64,000 nt of DNA from an uncultured Bacteroidales bacterium. Its GTDB lineage: Bacteria > Bacteroidota > Bacteroidia > Bacteroidales > Muribaculaceae. Location: positions 124,001 to 188,000 of the forward strand of contig CADAZN010000001.1 of NCBI GenBank assembly GCA_902792435.1. Direction: 5' to 3'. Under the pieces are notes generated by a model that worked only from the letters and a program-made list of their open reading frames with translations, did no database searches and was not told the DNA's origin. Position 1 is the first letter of the stretch. The number at the start of each line of letters is the position of its first letter. The translations under genes were made by a program, and so were the position numbers. This document shows, piece after piece, positions 18,852 to 26,896 of this stretch.

Positions 18852-19609
18852 AAGCGATGATTTTTGCAGCCGGACTAGGAACAAGGCTACGTCCATTAAC
18901 CAATGATCGCCCAAAGGCTTTAGTAGAAATTGGTGGCAAAACCATGTTGGAGCGAGTTATAAACAAACTTGCTGCTGCTGGTTTTGATGATATCACTATC
19001 AACATTCATCATTTTGGGCAGAAAATCATTGATTTCATCAGTGAGAACAACAACTTTGGACTAAACATCCACATCAGCGACGAACGGGATTTGCTCCTTG
19101 ACACAGGTGGAGGCATACTTAAAGCAAGGTCTTTTCTTGATGGAAACGAACCGTTTCTTGTTCACAATGCCGACATTCTTACAAACATTGACTTGAATGC
19201 AATGTACTCTAGCCACATCAAAAGTGGTGCCATGTCAACAGTATTGGTAAAGGAACGTAAAACTAACCGCTATTTCATTTTTGATAATGACTACCAGCTA
19301 CAAGGATGGATTAATAAATTGACTGGAGAAACAAGACCATCAGAATTCACTCATCACGAGGAAATGCAAGAACTTGCTTTTGGCGGAATACATGTCATAT
19401 CGCCAAGTATCTTTGATGAATTAGAGAAGTATTCGCAAGGTCAATCTAAATTCTCAATAACACCTTTCTATGTGGACATGTGCAGAAGGCTTTTGATTAA
19501 AGGTTATGTACAGGATTCACCCTACACCTGGCTTGATGTTGGAAAACCCGAAACACTAAAAGAAGCCGAACAGATGATTGCTTCCGACAAAACAAAAAAT
19601 CGCTCTTGA
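18848..19609 (+). CDS. MurU-like sugar-1-phosphate nucleotidyltransferase
   Basis: A 253-residue nucleotidyltransferase with the N-terminal signature FAAGLGTRLRPLTNDRPKAL, the metal-binding aspartate in FLVHNADILTN (about residue 107) and a LDTGGGI substrate loop. The best functional guess, from sequence and from overlap with an AmgK-like kinase gene, is MurNAc-1-phosphate uridylyltransferase (MurU), returning cell-wall sugar to UDP-MurNAc without passing through GlcN-6-P. The alternative is another hexose-1-phosphate nucleotidyltransferase. A hairpin terminator follows. Confidence 0.8.
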   Translation: MKAMIFAAGLGTRLRPLTNDRPKALVEIGGKTMLERVINKLAAAGFDDITINIHHFGQKIIDFISENNNFGLNIHISDERDLLLDTGGGILKARSFLDGNEPFLVHNADILTNIDLNAMYSSHIKSGAMSTVLVKERKTNRYFIFDNDYQLQGWINKLTGETRPSEFTHHEEMQELAFGGIHVISPSIFDELEKYSQGQSKFSITPFYVDMCRRLLIKGYVQDSPYTWLDVGKPETLKEAEQMIASDKTKNRS

Positions 19610-19643
19610 TAGAGAACGATTTAGAAAAATATCAACTTTGAAC

Positions 19644-19685
19644 AACTCTAAGACAATGACTGTGTCTTGGAGTTTTCTTTTTATA
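19644..19685. terminator. Terminator after the MurU-like gene, shared with the convergent gene
   Basis: AACTCTAAGACA (19644-19655) pairs, with one internal mismatch, with TGTCTTGGAGTT (19663-19674), then TTTTCTTTTTA. A second short stem (AAATCG/CGATTT) lies just before at about 19598-19622. Confidence 0.75.
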
Positions 19686-21171
19686 ATGCATGGATGCTTT
19701 GAAGATGCTCAAATTGCACATTATAACATACTAAAAGTAATGCAATCATTATGAATGAGTAAACAATTATCCAGATAGTAAAAGATTTTCTAAATTTCCC
19801 TTTCCACACATTAAGAATCACATATAAAGCTATAACGGCAAATAGTGGTTGTAATGGTAGTATATAACGGCTTACAGTGCCTCCTGTTATATATGCTATT
19901 ATAAGAAATACAACTAATGGCCACCATGACCACACACCAAGGTGGTTTTGTTTGTTATGCAGTATGCTAATGTAAAGGTAGTAGAATATACACACACATC
20001 CAATAAAGTACCACATAAATCTAAATCGCGGTAAAACTGATAAAGCATTAATTTCAAAATGATCGTAAATCCAAGGGAATGGAATGATATACTGAACGCC
20101 AGCTGTAACAGGAATTAATAAAAGTCGTTTCCAGATAGGATAATAATAATAATCTCCAATTAATGCTGTGTAAGATTGTTGCGCTAAACTTATTTTAAAG
20201 GCTTTTGCCATTGGGTCTCCACCATCAACGGTTCTATATTGTTGACCAAAGGAATAAGCAAAAATAAAACTGAACAGCAACGTAACACCTAATGCTATGC
20301 AACAAAGCAAAACACAATCCTTCCATCTCTTATGATGATTGGTCAGTCCCATCATTATTGCACCTATGACAGCAAAATAAGCATAACTCGTACGAACAAA
20401 TGCTAATATCAAACAACCAAGTACAAATAACACAATGTCTTTATTCTGCACTCGTTTTTTTTCTTTTTGAGACATTCCAGCCAACACATATCCAATAAGC
20501 ACAATCCCAAGAGTACAAGCTGCCTCTTTTTGTATTCTTAAACTTTGTGACAGAAGAAATCCTAAAAGCGAGACAATAAGCATTGCCAATACCGATATAA
20601 TCTTCGGATTTATATCATCCAATTTGTTTCCAAATAATCGCACTGCAAGTTTTCCAGTCATCACAATAGACAACAGAATAAGCATATAATTAAAAGAAAT
20701 CGGCCAAACTATACTAACACCAAATGCTCTCCATAGACAAGCAACTAAAATAGAAACGCCCTTAAATCCTACTTTAGGCTCTGGACACCTTCCATCAAAA
20801 TGATAAAAAGCCCATCTATAGTAGGCGCCATCATCTGACTTCAATCTAGGATACTCGAAAGACCCACAAGTATCCACTGTCCAACTCTTTATGCTTATAA
20901 TAGCATAGACAGCCAAAGCAAATCCAAGCATCAATAAAAGCCACTTTCCAGAATTACATTTCAGTTTGCTTGTTGAGTAAATAAAACGAGGGACCAAATA
21001 AGCAACAGTTATTGAAATAGTTACTTCAAATGCTTCGTGAGTAGTAAAAATAGAAGAAGCAAAAGCGATAATCACACCTAACGCAATAATCTCAGCAAAG
21101 CAAACAATCCAATTTATAAAAGAGAAAGGTTGCTTGATTCTAGAATCAATATGGTCTGTCTTAAAATTCAC
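19681..21171 (-). CDS. Polytopic membrane protein, GT-C-like or polysaccharide-related
   Basis: A 496-residue integral membrane protein with about 11-12 hydrophobic segments, not assigned to a firm family. After the third hydrophobic segment, an extracytoplasmic stretch around residues 110-140 contains acidic/aromatic DDGAYYRWAFYHFDG; an acidic pair in the first large outer loop is reminiscent of GT-C glycosyltransferases (ArnT/PMT type), but the exact motif is not decisive. A second outer loop lies about 315-330 (YSFGQQYRTVDGGD). It is monocistronic, convergent with the MurU-like gene, at the border of the accessory island. O-antigen ligase or polymerase are alternatives. Confidence 0.55.
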   Translation of the reverse strand: MNFKTDHIDSRIKQPFSFINWIVCFAEIIALGVIIAFASSIFTTHEAFEVTISITVAYLVPRFIYSTSKLKCNSGKWLLLMLGFALAVYAIISIKSWTVDTCGSFEYPRLKSDDGAYYRWAFYHFDGRCPEPKVGFKGVSILVACLWRAFGVSIVWPISFNYMLILLSIVMTGKLAVRLFGNKLDDINPKIISVLAMLIVSLLGFLLSQSLRIQKEAACTLGIVLIGYVLAGMSQKEKKRVQNKDIVLFVLGCLILAFVRTSYAYFAVIGAIMMGLTNHHKRWKDCVLLCCIALGVTLLFSFIFAYSFGQQYRTVDGGDPMAKAFKISLAQQSYTALIGDYYYYPIWKRLLLIPVTAGVQYIIPFPWIYDHFEINALSVLPRFRFMWYFIGCVCIFYYLYISILHNKQNHLGVWSWWPLVVFLIIAYITGGTVSRYILPLQPLFAVIALYVILNVWKGKFRKSFTIWIIVYSFIMIALLLVCYNVQFEHLQSIHAL

Positions 21172-21283
21172 TTAAAAATTTAACTTCCAATCAATCATTA
21201 GTAATAAAAATAACTAATCCATTTTCATTACTTAAGTAAATAGATATAAATTACTCATAGAAAAACATCTGACTTCTTTTGTG

Positions 21284-21314
21284 CAAAGATACATTATTTT
21301 GTAAAATACTGCAA
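21284..21314 (-). promoter_or_regulatory. Promoter for the membrane protein gene
   Basis: Minus-strand TTG (21314-21312), 20-base spacer, TATCTTTG (21291-21284); leader of roughly 105 bases to the ATG at 21171. Confidence 0.55.
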
Positions 21315-21477
21315 TTTATATCGTTAAAATCACAAATAAACACTTTCAGTTAAATTTATCAATATCTTCACTCAATGTATGTGTAGGACTGTTGTTATTG
21401 AATTGAATCGATTTTCATAGAATTATAATAAAGAATCACGCAAACAAAAATTCTTAAATCATTAAAGATTTAAGTCT

Positions 21478-21518
21478 TAGAGTCTAGCATATATAACTAC
21501 TCACCTCAACACTGGCAG
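21478..21518 (-). pseudogene. Degraded tRNA-Ala-like fragment
   Basis: Read on the plus strand, these bases align with the 3' two-thirds of the tRNA-Ala at 56156-56228: shared blocks are GAGT, TAGCA, AACT, then CTCACCTCAACACTG and CAG, with scattered substitutions and one gap (roughly 80 percent identity by eye). The T-arm, variable loop and 3' side of the anticodon stem are recognisable; the 5' anticodon strand no longer pairs, and no acceptor stem can form. It may be an old attachment-site duplication from an element that integrated at a tRNA, or a tRNA pseudogene. Confidence 0.6.
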
Positions 21519-21816
21519 CAACACTTAGTCCGCTGAACATCAATGGCTTAAGCGATTTTTGCACTATTTTCGCCTATTAAACCAATTTCTGCAAAATTAT
21601 ATCATTAAATTGAGATATGCAAAATTATTTATGATTTTTTAAGAATAAATATTCTTGCTCCTGTCTTACTCCTTTTTTGAAATAAAAAAGAATCATAGTA
21701 CATACGCTATTATCTCTTTCCTTGAATATAGTTAACAAAAGCACTACATTCAATCAGCATGAACTTTGCTGTATGCACATTGTTGAAAAGTATTCGTCAA
21801 AAGTTATCAACAATAC

Positions 21817-21847
21817 TTGAATAGCAGTGAAATATAGTATATTTTTG
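21817..21847 (+). promoter_or_regulatory. Candidate promoter upstream of the HNH gene
   Basis: TTG (21817-21819), 20-base spacer, TATTTTTG (21840-21847). The distance to the HNH start is about 255 bases, so it may serve a short upstream frame or a long leader. Confidence 0.4.
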
Positions 21848-22109
21848 CCTAATCTTAATGGAAATATGTTATCAACGAAAAGAAAGACATCTTGGGCTGA
21901 CAGTCGAATACACTACAAACAGACAAATTATCAGCACTTCCAGTAAGAACAGTTATCATATGTTATGTAATAATGAATTGGTATACTTGTTGTAATAAAA
22001 AGGATTTGGGCTTAAACATTTTTCATAGTTTTCTGTTTAGCAACCTTTTTCAAAACTGTGATGTACTGCTCATGGATGCAGTGTTTAATAACTACTAAAT
22101 CATTTTAAT

Positions 22110-22406
22110 ATGGATTTAAGTTACGAAACTAAACTTGCTGTCTGGAAGAAGGCTAAGGTCGTAAATGGCGCCAACCCTGCTATATGGCGAAAAGACCAAT
22201 GCGATGCTTGGATTGGTTGGGACTATTATGGTGACAGATCCTGTGATTATGGATGGGAGATTGATCACATCACTCCAGTTTCCAAAGGTGGCACTAACGA
22301 CCTTTCCAATCTTCGTCCTCTTCAATGGATGAACAATGCTTACAGACAAAATGACCGTTTGTATTGTAAAATTACTTCCCTTGGTAATCATAATGTAGAG
22401 AAGTAA
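22110..22406 (+). CDS. Small HNH endonuclease-domain protein
   Basis: A 98-residue protein that is almost only an HNH domain. The metal-binding core is seen in WEIDHITPVSKGGTNDLSNL (about residues 52-71) followed by RPLQWMNNAYRQ. HNH nucleases cleave or nick DNA with one metal ion; stand-alone forms occur in mobile DNA and as repair or restriction accessories. The size is normal for the single-domain type. It is followed by a short frame and a terminator. Biological target unknown. Confidence 0.75.
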   Translation: MDLSYETKLAVWKKAKVVNGANPAIWRKDQCDAWIGWDYYGDRSCDYGWEIDHITPVSKGGTNDLSNLRPLQWMNNAYRQNDRLYCKITSLGNHNVEK

Positions 22407-22519
22407 TTGTTCAAACGGCAACATTGATTGGTTTGCAATGCCTTAAATGCTCCGTAGTGGAAACGGAAAGACACCACATAGTTAATTAACCTACAAAGCA
22501 AAAAGAATAGAAGGAAGCG

Positions 22520-22651
22520 ATGAAGTGGGGGCGCGAGATTGCCAAAAAGGAAGGGTTAGAGCTCATTCCTCACTGCAAAGACGGAAGAATTCAAAATCCC
22601 AACAGCTATGGTATAAATGATTCATGCCCACCTAGAGATACAAAGCATTAA
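22520..22651 (+). CDS. Short ORF of unknown function
   Basis: A 43-codon frame (begins MKWGREIAKKEG, ends DSCPPRDTKH) between the HNH gene and a strong terminator. Its composition is protein-like, and a decayed copy of its 3' end together with the terminator occurs near 27155-27228, suggesting it belonged to a mobile unit. It could be the surviving C-terminus of a longer protein. No recognised family. Confidence 0.4.
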   Translation: MKWGREIAKKEGLELIPHCKDGRIQNPNSYGINDSCPPRDTKH

Positions 22652-22664
22652 CCATAGTCCTAAT

Positions 22665-22703
22665 GAAACAGCGGTTCATAAGGCGTTCTGCTGTTTCTTT
22701 TTT
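22665..22703 (+). terminator. Terminator after the HNH gene and short ORF
   Basis: GAAACAGC (22665-22672) pairs with GCTGTTTC (22690-22697), followed by six T. Confidence 0.8.
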
Positions 22704-22780
22704 CCCATTATATTTAAACAATTGGGGGTAGCAGTTCAAAAAAAGAAGCCATACAATTTATGTATAGCTTCTGTCGTTTT

Positions 22781-23032
22781 TTAGTTAAACAGTTTTCTGC
22801 CGAGTTTCGTTTCAATCAAGGCGATAGTTCGAAGTGTGAAGTTGTGTCTACCTGTAAGCCACCTTGAAACCTCAGACTCTCGTTTGCCAAGCATTTTTGC
22901 AAATTGCTTTTGTGTGATACCCTTTTCTTTGAGGGCGGCATCAAGCCTAGCTGCCAGCAAATAGGAAATTTCAAACTCTCTTTTTACATCTGCTGGTATT
23001 GCTTCAAAGGCTTCCCAAAGCAGTGTGTTCAT
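22781..23032 (-). CDS. XRE-family HTH antitoxin
   Basis: An 83-residue DNA-binding protein with one helix-turn-helix (KGITQKQFAKMLGKRESEVS, about residues 37-56) and a GRHNFTLRTIALIE continuation typical of HigA-type antitoxins. It follows the preceding gene by 10 bases. From this pairing it is inferred to neutralise that protein and repress the operon, in the toxin-first order of higBA. Confidence 0.8.
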   Translation of the reverse strand: MNTLLWEAFEAIPADVKREFEISYLLAARLDAALKEKGITQKQFAKMLGKRESEVSRWLTGRHNFTLRTIALIETKLGRKLFN

Positions 23033-23042
23033 AATGATTTGG

Positions 23043-23519
23043 TTAAAGTGTAAGTTTTATATCGTCAATATTTGTTATTATGGTTTTTTCAATTGTCACA
23101 GAACCGTTCTTTTGCATTTCTTTTAACAGGGCGTCAAATGCCTGCAGGTCACAGACATATCCATTCAAGATGGGGTCTTGTTCATAAGTGGCAGTAGTTT
23201 TTATTCCACCATTACCTAATATGAGAATCTGATCACTGATACGCAAGCAATAAAGACGCAATTTGCGTGAGTCAATCGATAAAGCAGCAGCATTATCTGA
23301 GAATTTTCCTTCTGGTCTGAAGAATCTCTCAAGAGCTCCATCCGAGACAATTTTTGTCAAAGCGAAAATAATCCTTTGAAAATCACGACTTACAGAAGCA
23401 TTCTGCTTGAAAGTAGTAACAAACTTGTCAAATTCACTCTGGGTACCGTTTATACAAATTGAGTATAAACCTACGTTGTCTGACTGCTCTATTGTTTTAA
23501 GTGTTATTTCTTTTGCCAT
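23043..23519 (-). CDS. Candidate RelE/HigB-type (Gp49-like) toxin
   Basis: A 158-residue protein just upstream of an XRE antitoxin. The central part (ERFFRPEGKFSDNAAALSI, then SRKLRLYCLRISDQILIL and GNGGIKTT) resembles the beta-strand core of RelE/HigB/Gp49 toxins, where the target arginine strand is followed by a hydrophobic strand and a K-rich turn. RelE-fold toxins cleave mRNA on the ribosome. It is longer than classical HigB (about 100 residues), with an extra N-terminal 60 residues. Assignment rests mainly on gene order; moderate certainty. Confidence 0.55.
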   Translation of the reverse strand: MAKEITLKTIEQSDNVGLYSICINGTQSEFDKFVTTFKQNASVSRDFQRIIFALTKIVSDGALERFFRPEGKFSDNAAALSIDSRKLRLYCLRISDQILILGNGGIKTTATYEQDPILNGYVCDLQAFDALLKEMQKNGSVTIEKTIITNIDDIKLTL

Positions 23520-23540
23520 GTATTAAAACTTTTTACACTG

Positions 23541-23548
23541 CAAAAGTA
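23541..23548 (-). promoter_or_regulatory. -7 box for the first toxin-antitoxin pair
   Basis: Minus-strand TACTTTTG, about 22 bases before the ATG at 23519; no well-spaced -33 box. Confidence 0.45.
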
Positions 23549-23855
23549 ATAAAAACAAAAAGCAATATTTACTTTTAAGTGAATTTTGTCATGATATTTA
23601 AGAAAATTTAAGGATTCAATGACACTTTTCAAAAGATGATCAACTTTAGCCACCTATTTTTATGTCATATACTCTCAGTAACACAAAATTGATGTTCTTG
23701 TATGCGAATGTATTACTAATTAGGGTCAGTTGGAAAATCGGTGGCTATAGTATGTATCCATTTTACTTGCCATTATCAGTCATCAATAATTGTTTATAAA
23801 GACAAATAGAGGATGTGAGTTCAGCACACCCTCTCTATCTGTTTTGTAAGGCACA
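23549..23855. other. Spacer between two toxin-antitoxin modules
   Basis: About 300 bases, AT-rich; no gene, clear hairpin or repeat seen. Confidence 0.5.
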
Positions 23856-24956
23856 TCAGTATGACAGCTCTATGTTCACCTTGAGTTCGTTGTGGACATC
23901 ATAGCGCAATTTGCCCATGTGTTGCAATCTGCCCACAATAATCGAAGGAGATGTGCCGCAATATCTCGCAAATGACTTGATTGATGCCCTTGAAAAATCA
24001 CCTTCTGCAACAAATACAGCAAACAGGCGGCGATCAATCAATGTGTCTGTTGCAAAACTATCGGCCTCTTTCTCTTTTTCTGCTTCGCTGCCACTATATT
24101 CAATATCTTCAAGGAATATGTCTTTCTTTCCATGAAGGAGAATATGGCCAATCTCATGGAAAAATGTAAACCAGAAACGATCCTGACTCTTGTAGCGACC
24201 ACTCAATTGCACGCATGGCTCATTCTGAATCCAGCGAGTGGAACCGCTAATCGGAGCCTTTGGTAGACATTTTGTAAAAACAAGTTTAATGCCGCATTCG
24301 CCACAAATCCGCTGCAACTCCACCGGCATATTGGCACTGGCATCAGGAACAAGAGCTTTCATCTCAACAATCTTATTGCGTAGCAGATCAGGCGAATAGG
24401 TGGCCGTAACGCTCATCGATTGTGCCTGTAATTCGCCTTGACGAAGCCATGCCGATATTGCGTGTGGATTCTTTGTCTGAGATAGAGAAATCCTGAATGC
24501 AACTTTTAGTTGTTGATTGTAGTAATAGTCTTCCCAAGCAGACACAGAACTAACGGCGAAAAACCTAAACAATGCGTCAACTTTCTCAATTGCAGTTCTA
24601 ACTTTAGGTAGCCAACCCAAAGTTGTCATAGCCGCAATGGGGAACAACTTGCTCCATGCGAGTGATGATACCAATAATTCTTCACGCTTGAGACGTGAAA
24701 CATACTCGTTATAGTTCTGCTGCTTCTGAATCCAGAAACGAGCAGGAATCGCTGTTACATTCTCGAAAGCGACAGCCATGTCTGAGGTGATAGAACTGGA
24801 ACCTCTCAGAATTGCGTTGATTGTTTTCTCTGGTTTGCTTGTGCGAATGGCAAACTCTTTCACACTCATTCCCAGCTCCTCCAATTTCTCACCCAGCGTG
24901 ATACCGGGGTGATGTGCCACACAAGGCACAAATGGTGTCCGTTTAGTAGTTGCCAT
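23856..24956 (-). CDS. HigA-type HTH protein fused to ImmA/IrrE metallopeptidase
   Basis: A 366-residue two-domain protein. Residues about 14-75 form a HigA/VapI-like HTH (HPGITLGEKLEELGMSVKEF, then TINAILRGSSSITSDMA and PARFWIQKQQNY). The C-terminal half is an ImmA/IrrE-type zinc peptidase with FFHEIGHILLHG (HExxH), then a downstream EKEADSFATDTLI motif supplying the third ligand region. Such fusions act as antitoxins or regulators inactivated by proteolysis. It starts 24 bases after a HigB-like gene, the usual toxin-first order. Confidence 0.88.
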   Translation of the reverse strand: MATTKRTPFVPCVAHHPGITLGEKLEELGMSVKEFAIRTSKPEKTINAILRGSSSITSDMAVAFENVTAIPARFWIQKQQNYNEYVSRLKREELLVSSLAWSKLFPIAAMTTLGWLPKVRTAIEKVDALFRFFAVSSVSAWEDYYYNQQLKVAFRISLSQTKNPHAISAWLRQGELQAQSMSVTATYSPDLLRNKIVEMKALVPDASANMPVELQRICGECGIKLVFTKCLPKAPISGSTRWIQNEPCVQLSGRYKSQDRFWFTFFHEIGHILLHGKKDIFLEDIEYSGSEAEKEKEADSFATDTLIDRRLFAVFVAEGDFSRASIKSFARYCGTSPSIIVGRLQHMGKLRYDVHNELKVNIELSY

Positions 24957-24980
24957 GATTGTTGATGTTATTCTTATTAG

Positions 24981-25322
24981 TTAATGATAGTCTGCAATCT
25001 CAATGATGTCTATAATATTTATCGCAGCCCAGATATACTTGCCACTCTCATCCGTTGGAATGGGCTTCTCGATTGGCTCAAATATCAATCGATAGGGTTG
25101 GTCCAGGTCGCATGCCCACTGACCTTTCCGGTCACCAACAAGATCATGATAATGACCTGGCAAGTGACGGGTATCCTCAAGTGTCTCGGCTGTATACATG
25201 TCATCAAGGCGGGTCAGCAGTTTCTCGGCACGGATCTGGCCATACGCCTTAATCAGTTTCCTTGGATCCTCACATAACTTTTGCAGTTTTTTGCTCTTGA
25301 AAAATATTTCCATAAAGCACAC
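24981..25322 (-). CDS. HigB-family toxin (RelE superfamily)
   Basis: About 110 residues, matching the plasmid-maintenance killer HigB type: MEIFFKSKKLQKLCEDPRKL at the N-terminus, a helical middle (AEKLLTRLDDMYTAETLEDT), HLPGHYHDLVGDRKGQWACD and the strand PYRLIFEP carrying the catalytic arginine, ending IIDIIEIADYH. These toxins are ribosome-dependent mRNA endonucleases. Two starts are possible, ATG 25322 and ATG 25313; the promoter would place transcription start near 25332, so the second leaves a more normal leader. Pairs with the HTH-ImmA antitoxin downstream. Confidence 0.85.
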   Translation of the reverse strand: MCFMEIFFKSKKLQKLCEDPRKLIKAYGQIRAEKLLTRLDDMYTAETLEDTRHLPGHYHDLVGDRKGQWACDLDQPYRLIFEPIEKPIPTDESGKYIWAAINIIDIIEIADYH

Positions 25323-25338
25323 ATTTCAATTACTGTTA

Positions 25339-25370
25339 CAAAAGTATAAAATATTTTTAGCACACACAAA
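25339..25370 (-). promoter_or_regulatory. Promoter for the higB / higA-immA operon
   Basis: Minus-strand TTTG (25370-25367), 20-base spacer, TACTTTTG (25346-25339). Confidence 0.65.
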
Positions 25371-25655
25371 GTGTTTGTTAAAACGCTTTATAAGTTTATA
25401 GAAATTTAACATTCGCCGATATTTATTTGACAAATGCCCTTCTTTTGTATTCAAAGATTTCACAAATAACAGACGCTTATTTTCGCAAACCATGTGCATT
25501 ATAATTTAATAAGTCACATCAACTATTAAAACAATTTAGGGTTGTACCAGTCACGGCGTTGATTTGTTTTCCGCTAGTCATAGCCCCCCATAGATGGAAC
25601 CATCATAGATTATGCTCACTCCAGCAGAGACCAAATCGCTCAAGATCGTAAATTT
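25371..25655. other. Spacer without a recognised gene
   Basis: Between the higB promoter and the RES-gene control region. No ORF of note, no clear tRNA or hairpin; the segment 25545-25650 is less AT-rich than its surroundings and may be leftover coding DNA, but no family can be read from it. Confidence 0.4.
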
Positions 25656-25710
25656 TACATTTTATTATAATGTAGAATAATACATTTTATTAAATAAAAA
25701 CATATCTTTG
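25656..25710 (+). promoter_or_regulatory. Operator-like repeats and -7 box before the RES-like gene
   Basis: TACATT (25656-25661) and AATGTA (25669-25674) form an inverted repeat; TACATT recurs at 25681-25686 within a 12-base direct repeat (TACATTTTATTA). A -7 box TATCTTTG lies at 25703-25710. The third half-site falls where the -33 element should be, so a bound regulator could block RNA polymerase. Confidence 0.5.
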
Positions 25711-25745
25711 TATTTTTAAAAAATTTACAAGACGAAATTGAATAT

Positions 25746-26645
25746 ATGAACAACGTTATTCATCAGTTTGAAAAAATGAAGAGAGATATTAAACAAACGG
25801 ATAAATTATATTCTCTTTTTAATTCAATAAATAATTATCCCTTAATTCATTTCACAATGAGGAAGGGGACATCTTTACTCAGGCAACGACTAAATAAAAA
25901 AAATGAATTTTTTACAAATATATCACAATTATATTGCCCGCCGGCGAATTGTTTACCAAGTTATGGGAGAGCAAATCTTCCATATCAGCCAATGTTTTAT
26001 GTTTCAACATTTGCCTCTGATACCAAAGCCTATCCACCAAGACTAATCACTTTGATGGAAATATCTGATTTTGTTAAAAATAAGGAATCAAAAGGGATTG
26101 AGAGATCAACTTGTTCTCTTTGGATAAATATCGAGCCTTTAAATTTAATCTCATTGCCCTTCTCAGAATATGAGAATGCTTGTAGTGACATTAAACACAT
26201 CCAGAATCTTTGGGATAAAATGAAAGAATCTAACACTCTATGTTCAGAGGCAATAGAAATAACAGAATACATGTCAAATGAAATATCAAGGCCTGTTACA
26301 CAGAATTCTGATTATTTCATAATATCAAACTTTGTGAACTTTCTTCTAAATGTAAATCAATCAACTTGTAGTGCAGATGGAATAATATACCCATCCGTCC
26401 CCGCTAAAGGTAACGGGTTCAACATTGCTATAAAAAAAGAAAGTGCTGATAAAAAGATAATTTTCAAGCATGCATCATTATGCTTCTTAATCAAAAACAA
26501 AATGAAATCCACATATCTTCTGATGAATGATTCTGACTCTTTATGTAGAGATGGTAACTTAAAGTATATTCAACGAAAAACTCTTTTATCAGACGGTGAT
26601 AATATTTATAATTACAATGAGATAAACGAATTGTTTATTAATTAG
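25746..26645 (+). CDS. RES-domain-like protein (putative NAD+-degrading effector)
   Basis: A 299-residue soluble protein. The order and spacing of conserved polar residues look like the RES fold: SYGRANLPYQPMFYVST (Arg75), RLITLMEISDF (Glu105) and IIYPSVPAKGNGFNIAI (Ser217). These are the Arg, Glu and Ser that name the family, including the usual YPS followed by a Gly/Asn-rich turn. RES toxins break down NAD+. Classical RES toxins are about 150-230 residues and sit next to an Xre antitoxin; here none is adjacent, and the protein has an N-terminal helical extension. Identified by pattern only. Confidence 0.6.
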   Translation: MNNVIHQFEKMKRDIKQTDKLYSLFNSINNYPLIHFTMRKGTSLLRQRLNKKNEFFTNISQLYCPPANCLPSYGRANLPYQPMFYVSTFASDTKAYPPRLITLMEISDFVKNKESKGIERSTCSLWINIEPLNLISLPFSEYENACSDIKHIQNLWDKMKESNTLCSEAIEITEYMSNEISRPVTQNSDYFIISNFVNFLLNVNQSTCSADGIIYPSVPAKGNGFNIAIKKESADKKIIFKHASLCFLIKNKMKSTYLLMNDSDSLCRDGNLKYIQRKTLLSDGDNIYNYNEINELFIN

Positions 26646-26647
26646 TA

Positions 26648-26896
26648 TTAAATAGCACTCTTATTGATCGACAATGCAAAATAGCTACCATCACTTTCAG
26701 TCGCTGTGAATTTGTTAATTATTTGTCTATATTTGTTTATATTTATCTTTTTTGAGCCTTCATTATTGATTGAAAGATGATTAACCATCCTTAAACAAGT
26801 AAGATCACTATTCATAGAGAGTACTTTGCTGAAAGTGTTTTGGATATTAACTATCCATTTTATTACCAAACCTTTAAGCTCCAACATAGCCAGCAA
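26648..26896 (-). CDS. Hypothetical 82-residue ORF
   Basis: A convergent frame ending 2 bases after the RES-like gene. Composition is plausible for protein (LDTC-poor, K/N/S-rich C-terminus ending SYFALSINKSAI), but no domain is recognised and the start lies in AT-rich decayed DNA. It may be a remnant or spurious. Confidence 0.25.
   Translation of the reverse strand: MLAMLELKGLVIKWIVNIQNTFSKVLSMNSDLTCLRMVNHLSINNEGSKKININKYRQIINKFTATESDGSYFALSINKSAI

Larger units (their letters stand above)
21315..22109. other. Gene-poor stretch at the island border
   Basis: About 800 bases without a convincing gene. It holds the tRNA-Ala-like fragment (21478-21518), a direct repeat of GCAAAATTAT about 40 bases apart near 21590-21640, a plus-strand promoter (21817-21847) and a 45-codon reading frame at 21858-21995 (begins MEICYQRKER) with no recognised homology. 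The composition is very AT-rich. No integrase gene is present. Confidence 0.5.
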
